A stretch of 6,824 bases of DNA. It comes from JANXSD01 sp043758125. GTDB taxonomy: Bacteria; Bacteroidota; Bacteroidia; AKYH767-A; OLB10. Location of the stretch: positions 1 through 6,824 of the forward strand of contig JAYVOC010000199.1 in the NCBI GenBank assembly GCA_043758125.1. Direction: 5' to 3'. How positions within the stretch are numbered: position 1 is the first letter of the stretch; every line of letters starts with the position of its first letter. Below the pieces are notes generated by a model. That model worked only from the letters and a program-made list of their open reading frames with translations, was not told the DNA's origin and ran no database searches. Below are positions 1-4,700 of the stretch, in pieces. A program made the position numbers and the translations under genes.

Positions 1-1
1 A

Positions 2-293
2 GGATCCCTAAATAATAATCTCAAAATTATGAAAATGAGTAGTTTACGTTTTAGTGCAGGATAATTCAGAATTTTATTTTAAACAAGTAATTATAGCACA
101 TAAGGAAATCAATTTGGATATTAAATGGATTCAATAAAAGAATGTTATTGATATCAAAGCACGTTTTTTAGAAATGAAAGAAGTTGGTTGTTTATTGGAT
201 TTTCAATTTACTGAATTTTCTTTTGATCAAGAAAAGGATGAATTAAACCAGGGTAAATATCTTCTCTCTTATTCAAACAAAACTTTTAAATAA
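2..293 (+). pseudogene. Possible remnant of a decayed, unrecognised gene at the left edge
   Basis: I do not recognise this stretch. Three plus-strand open pieces follow one another. One enters from the window edge and ends at the TAA at 62-64 (its tail reads MKMSSLRFSAG). One in another frame is open from 39 to the TAA at 135-137 and contains NSEFYFKQVIIAHKEINLD. The third continues in that same frame from 138 to the TAA at 291-293. The last piece has an ATG at 174 that would give a 39-residue peptide, MKEVGCLLDFQFTEFSF and onward, ending YSNKTFK. The amino-acid composition looks protein-like, and one frame change near 60 plus one stop codon at 135 would explain the pattern as a broken gene of about 90 codons. 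The tail overlaps the convergent oxidoreductase by 25 bases. AT-rich noise is a real alternative, and an intact 39-residue small protein is a weaker one. Confidence 0.25.
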
Positions 294-1498
294 AATAATG
301 GATCTTTTAAGCGACTTCTAAGATCAATATCCTCAAACATACAGGAGATAGTTTCTTTCAATGTTTTACTTCTATTTGCTTTATTTACGATAAGGTTAAA
401 AAGCCAAGGATATTTTACTAGCTCCTGCATTTTTTTACTAAGATTAAGCTCTGGCCATAATCGTTTGTAAACTTCAATATCATAAGTTTTTAGATTCTCA
501 GCATCAAAAATTTTATCATTCCATTTTGATTTAATTATTTCTGCAGCTTTTAAACCACTTATCATCGCATTGCCTATTCCTTCGCCAGTAAATGGATCAA
601 TTAACGATGCCGCATCTCCAAGTAATAAAAATCCATCGCCTGATATTTTTCTTTTTTTTGAGCCTAGTGGTAGTCCATATCCGCGAATTGTTCCGTCAAT
701 TGTTGCACCAGCAAATCGCTCTTTTAAAACTGGATGCGTTGCTATTAATTGTAACATTTCGTTTTTAAGATTTATTTTTTTTCTACCTACAACATCACTA
801 CGCATTCCAACACCAACATTTGCATCGCCATTTGGTAAAGGAAAAATCCAAAAGTATCCTGGAAGAAATTCTTTCACAAAATGCAATTCAATAAATCCCA
901 TTTTATCAAGACCCTTTACTCCTTTGTAATAAGCTCTAAGTCCGGCGCAAAAATGATCCGCTTCTGGAATTATTCCACCAACTTGTTTTGCAAATCGTGA
1001 ATGTGCACCGTCTGCTGCAATAATTAATTGCGATTCAATTATCGTCTTTTCTTCTTTGTCAGATAGCGTCCATGTGGTATCTTTTTTTTCAAAATTTTCG
1101 ATACGTACACCTGTAATAATATTTACAAGAGGTGATGATTTTGTTTGTTCAAATAGCCAATTGTCGAAATGAATTCGTTTACTTAAAAATCCAGGAGGAG
1201 TAGTTAAATTCATTTCCCTTCGAAAAGGAACATTTAATTCTTTGCCATTTGGAGCAACAAAAGTAACACCATGTGATGCTAGATTATTAACATCTATTCC
1301 TAATTGATTTGGAAAATCATCATGCAATCTTTTTAATGTCAAAACAACTTTTCCACTTAATGCATCACCACAAATCTTATCTCTTGGAAATAGCGCTTGA
1401 TCAATAAGTGTACAAGGAATTCCTGCCTTCGAAAGCGCCATAGCTGCCGTGCATCCGCCAGGACCTGCTCCAATAATCGTAATAACTGAAGAAATCAT
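269..1498 (-). CDS. FAD-dependent oxidoreductase, geranylgeranyl reductase family
   Basis: A complete 409-residue flavoprotein, a usual length for this family. Visible motifs, in order: the Rossmann dinucleotide-binding GxGxxG (GAGPGG, residues 10-15) directly after the start; the family signature KICGDALSGK (41-50); the R-x-x-FD element (R108 to D112); the second FAD motif ADGAHS (162-167); the substrate-side strand YFWIFPLPNGDANVGVGM (215-232); and the third FAD motif GDAASLIDPFTGEGIG (294-309). Family members reduce double bonds of prenyl chains (geranylgeranyl groups, archaeal lipids, menaquinone side chains); some relatives are halogenases or hydroxylases. The substrate here cannot be read from sequence. 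Menaquinone side-chain or other isoprenoid reduction is an inference. There is no signal peptide or clear transmembrane segment, so it is probably cytoplasmic or loosely membrane-bound. The ATG at 1498 is chosen because the FAD motif begins nine residues later; no Shine-Dalgarno precedes it, which is normal for Bacteroidota. It is divergent from the giant gene, and no operon partner is visible. Confidence 0.9.
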   Translation of the reverse strand: MISSVITIIGAGPGGCTAAMALSKAGIPCTLIDQALFPRDKICGDALSGKVVLTLKRLHDDFPNQLGIDVNNLASHGVTFVAPNGKELNVPFRREMNLTTPPGFLSKRIHFDNWLFEQTKSSPLVNIITGVRIENFEKKDTTWTLSDKEEKTIIESQLIIAADGAHSRFAKQVGGIIPEADHFCAGLRAYYKGVKGLDKMGFIELHFVKEFLPGYFWIFPLPNGDANVGVGMRSDVVGRKKINLKNEMLQLIATHPVLKERFAGATIDGTIRGYGLPLGSKKRKISGDGFLLLGDAASLIDPFTGEGIGNAMISGLKAAEIIKSKWNDKIFDAENLKTYDIEVYKRLWPELNLSKKMQELVKYPWLFNLIVNKANRSKTLKETISCMFEDIDLRSRLKDPLFYLKVLFE

Positions 1499-1626
1499 GC
1501 TCGAAAGATAGGAATCAAATCTTCAATCTCAACATGGTTTCACCTCGTATTTAACAGAAAAGTATGCACTGTAGATTCTAAAATATGTGAAAATCTAGTG
1601 AAATGTATGCAAGAGTGAACCTATTT

Positions 1627-1666
1627 ACCGATAAAATTCAATTGTATTCGCATCCAGAACCGATAA
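1627..1666. repeat. Direct repeat ACCGATAA, two copies 32 bp apart
   Basis: ACCGATAA occurs at 1627-1634 and again at 1659-1666. The second copy shares its last six bases with the left arm of the inverted repeat at 1661-1689, and TTATCG at 1684-1689 is a third, inverted partial copy. Centre spacing of 32 bases is about three helical turns, which would put the sites on one DNA face. This suggests a regulator binding site but is short enough to be coincidence in AT-rich DNA. Confidence 0.25.
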
Positions 1667-1689
1667 TCAAGTTATTTTTTGTATTATCG
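1661..1689. promoter_or_regulatory. Perfect 7+7 bp inverted repeat, candidate operator or 5' leader hairpin
   Basis: CGATAAT at 1661-1667 is the exact reverse complement of ATTATCG at 1683-1689, with a 15-base T-rich spacer between them. It lies 31 bases upstream of the giant gene's ATG and overlaps the only approximate -7-like sequence seen there. It could be a dyad operator over the promoter or a weak hairpin in the leader. It is poor in GC, has no T-tract after it and does not follow a gene, so it is not read as a terminator. Confidence 0.35.
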
Positions 1690-1720
1690 TGAGTGTAAAT
1701 CACAACCAAAACCAACGATT

Positions 1721-1792
1721 ATGAAGTTTTTACAACGTATAGTTGTATGCATTTCCCTATTTATATTTTGCATACCAAATTTATCTAAAGCA
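1721..1792 (+). other. Sec signal peptide of the giant surface protein
   Basis: The first 24 residues have a basic start (K2, R6), a hydrophobic core (IVVCISLFIFCI, 7-18) and a polar end, with a probable signal peptidase I site after S22-K23-A24, giving a mature N-terminus THLMGG. C17 lies in a hydrophobic context but has Phe at -1, so it is not a lipobox and the protein is not expected to be a lipoprotein. Confidence 0.88.
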
Positions 1793-4700
1793 ACTCACCT
1801 TATGGGTGGAAGTCTTACATATCAATATTTAGGCTTTAATGCTGGAACTAATCTTTACGATTACCGTGTTACTGTTACTATTTATCGTTATTGTAGTGGT
1901 AACCCTCCGCCATCTAATCTTCCAACCCAAATTAATTTAGGTGTTTATCAAAACAATGTTGCAAATCCAACTGGAGATAAATTGCTTGCATTAGGTACTA
2001 CTCTTCCACTTATTAGTCAGCAAAATATTCAACCGCCACCAGCGGGGGATAGTTGTTCTTTCACCACAAATGTTTGTGTTGAAGAAGGTGTTTATCAAAG
2101 TATCGTTTCACTACCTACAAATACTTCTGGCTATTATTTCATTGCAGATCGTTGCTGTAGAAATGGAAATATCGTTAACCTAAATAATCCAGGTGCAGAT
2201 GGTCAAGCGTATTATGCATTCGCACCTCCAACAACTATTGTAAATAATTCTCCAACTTTTGCTATCGTTCCAGTTCCATTTATTTGTGCTAATGATACAG
2301 CAAGTATTTTAAATCAAGCAAATGATGTTGATGGAGATTTATTAACGTATCATTTAGTTACACCTTACAATGGAGTGTCAAATCAAAATACACCAAATCC
2401 TACTCCTACAAGCCCATATCCTTGGCCAATTCCTACTGTTGGATATGCAGCAAGTTTTTCTGTCGCGAATCCTTTTGGAGCTGGTGGATATGCAAGCATC
2501 GATACTTTAACAGGATTAACTTCTTACTATGCTACTACACAAGGTTTTTATGTTTTAGCTGTAGAAATAAATGAATACCGTAATGGTGTTTTAATTGGTG
2601 TTACAAGACGTGATCTGCAAATAATTGTTATTATATGTCCTACCAATCCTGCTCCTACACAAGCATCAACATCTTTACAAACAACTTTCAATATTGATGA
2701 AGGACAAACGCTTTGTTTTAATAGTGCATTTACGGATCCAAATGGTGATAGTATTTTTATAACGCATACTGGAGATATTTTTAATGCATTGCTAACAAAT
2801 CCTGCCGCAACTTTTACTGATGTTAGTAATTTAGCAAGTGCCAGTTCACAATTTTGTTGGACTACATCCTGTTCTCAAGGACGAACAAATTCATATCAGT
2901 TTAGTGTAAACGCAAGAGATAATGGATGCCCTGCAAAAATTACGAATATTGTTTACACGATTAATGTTGCTAATACACAAAAGCCATTTGTGATAAATGG
3001 GTTGGATACAATTTGTTCAAATTCTGCAACAGGAATTCAGTATAATGTTACATCAACAAGTGGATATACTTATAATTGGATTATCAATAATGGTGTTATC
3101 GCCACAGGTGCTCACGCAGCCTCGATAGGTGTAAACTTTACAAATCCAGGTTTAGCATCAGTAAGTATTGTTGCATTGAATCAATATGGTTGCCCTTCGG
3201 ATACACTCACTAAATTAGTTTATATAAAAGCGCTACCTAGTGCGGTTGCAGGTTTAGATGTGCATTTCTGTTCTGGAGGAAATGCTTCTCTTGGAACTGC
3301 TGCTCAATCTGGATATACCTATTCATGGTCACCTTCAACAGGATTAAATAATAGTACAATAAGTAATCCTACGGTTTCATTTATAAATAGTGGCACAACT
3401 CCGCAATCAACAAACTATATTTTAACTACAAATTTAAATGGTTGTTCTAATAAAGATACAGTATTAGTAACCTCAAATCCTTTTCCTACCGCTAGTGCTG
3501 GTGCGGATGTTTCAATATGTTCTGGTGCTTCTATTTCAATAGGTGCATCTTCAATATCTGGTTTTACTTATTTATGGACACCATCTACAGGATTAAATAA
3601 TGCTACTCTATCTAATCCAATTTTAACATTAACTAATCTTACAAATACTCCCGATACTTTAACTTATATCGTACAAACGCAAAATTCATTTGCATGTGCT
3701 TCTTTTGATACAGTTCGAGTAACAGTAAGACCAGTTCCAGTTGCAGTTGCAGGAGCTGATATTTCTTTTTGTAGTGGAGCAAGTGGTTCGTTAGGAGGAA
3801 GCACTGTAAATGGATATTCATATAGCTGGAGTCCATCAACAGGATTAACAAGTAGTACTTCAAGCAATTCATCAATATCATTAACAACATCAAATACAGT
3901 AAATGATACTATAAATTATATTGTAACTGCAAGTTGGTTTGGATGTACAAATAAAGATACCGCGAAGGTAATTGTTCGTCCTAATCCTGTTTCAAATGCT
4001 GGCGTTAATCAACTATTATGTTCAGGTAGTTTACTTAATTTAGGAACTACAAATACCTCTGGATATACTTATTTGTGGTCACCAACAGTTGGATTAAATA
4101 ACACTACTATTTCTAATCCAACATTAACATTAAATAATGTTACTACACAACCTGACACTTTATTTTATGTAGTAACAACAACACTTAACGGTTGTACAAC
4201 TAGAGATACTGCAAGAATTGTTTCTAGTCCTGTACCTGTTGCTGATGCTGGTAGTGATATCACCTTTTGTAGTGGTGGAAATGGGAATATTGGAGTTGCT
4301 GCTGTTTCAGGATATGTTTACTCTTGGAGTCCAGTAAATGGATTAAGTAGCGGTATATCCAGCACAACTGGAGTTACATTAACAACAACGCATACTACAA
4401 ATGATTCGATCAATTATATCTTAACAACAAATTTATTTGGATGCATCGATAAGGATACTGCACTAGTGGTGGTGCGTCCAAATCCAGTTTCTAATGCAGG
4501 ATTAAATCAATTACTTTGTTCAGGAAATGTAATTCAATTAGGAACGACATCAACAAGTGGATACGTTTACGTTTGGTCACCTACAACTGGATTAAATAAC
4601 ACCTTAATTTCTAATCCAACACTTACACTTTCAAATACAAATTCAATACCTGATACCTTAAATTATTTGGTAACAACTACATTGAATGGATGTACAACAA

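Larger units (their letters stand above)
1499..1720. promoter_or_regulatory. Divergent intergenic region between oxidoreductase and giant surface protein
   Basis: These 222 bases separate the two divergent start codons, so promoters for both genes should lie here. I found no convincing Bacteroidota promoter (TTTG, spacer, TAnnTTTG). The nearest match for the plus-strand gene is the TATTTTTTG run at 1673-1681, which has one T too many. For the minus-strand gene the nearest is TACTTTTC (complement of 1557-1564), without a well-spaced upstream box. A six-codon reading frame (complement of 1515-1535, MLRLKI) preceded by a GAGGTG-like purine run lies in the leader of the oxidoreductase and may be chance. 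The half nearer the giant gene contains the inverted and direct repeats listed separately. Confidence 0.5.

Noticed and set aside
570..929. Plus-strand 119-codon open frame inside the oxidoreductase
   Set aside because: It lies wholly antisense to a gene with intact FAD motifs, and its translation has no recognisable domain; it is a shadow frame.
1673..1681. Bacteroidota -7 promoter element before the giant gene
   Set aside because: TATTTTTTG has one base too many for TAnnTTTG and there is no properly spaced TTTG; kept only as a weak candidate in the intergenic entry.
1661..1689. Rho-independent terminator
   Set aside because: The stem is AT-rich with a 15-base loop, is not followed by a T-run, and lies between divergent genes where no transcript needs to end.
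1721..1792. Lipoprotein signal with C17 as the lipidated residue
   Set aside because: The residues before C17 (L-F-I-F) do not fit a lipobox, and a better signal peptidase I site (S-K-A) follows at 22-24.
3639..3893. Minus-strand open frames at 3639-3893, 3664-3867, 4677-4877 and 6058-6267
   Set aside because: All are antisense to the continuous repeat-protein frame and arise from its repetitive, stop-poor composition; the Leu/Met-rich translations look artificial.
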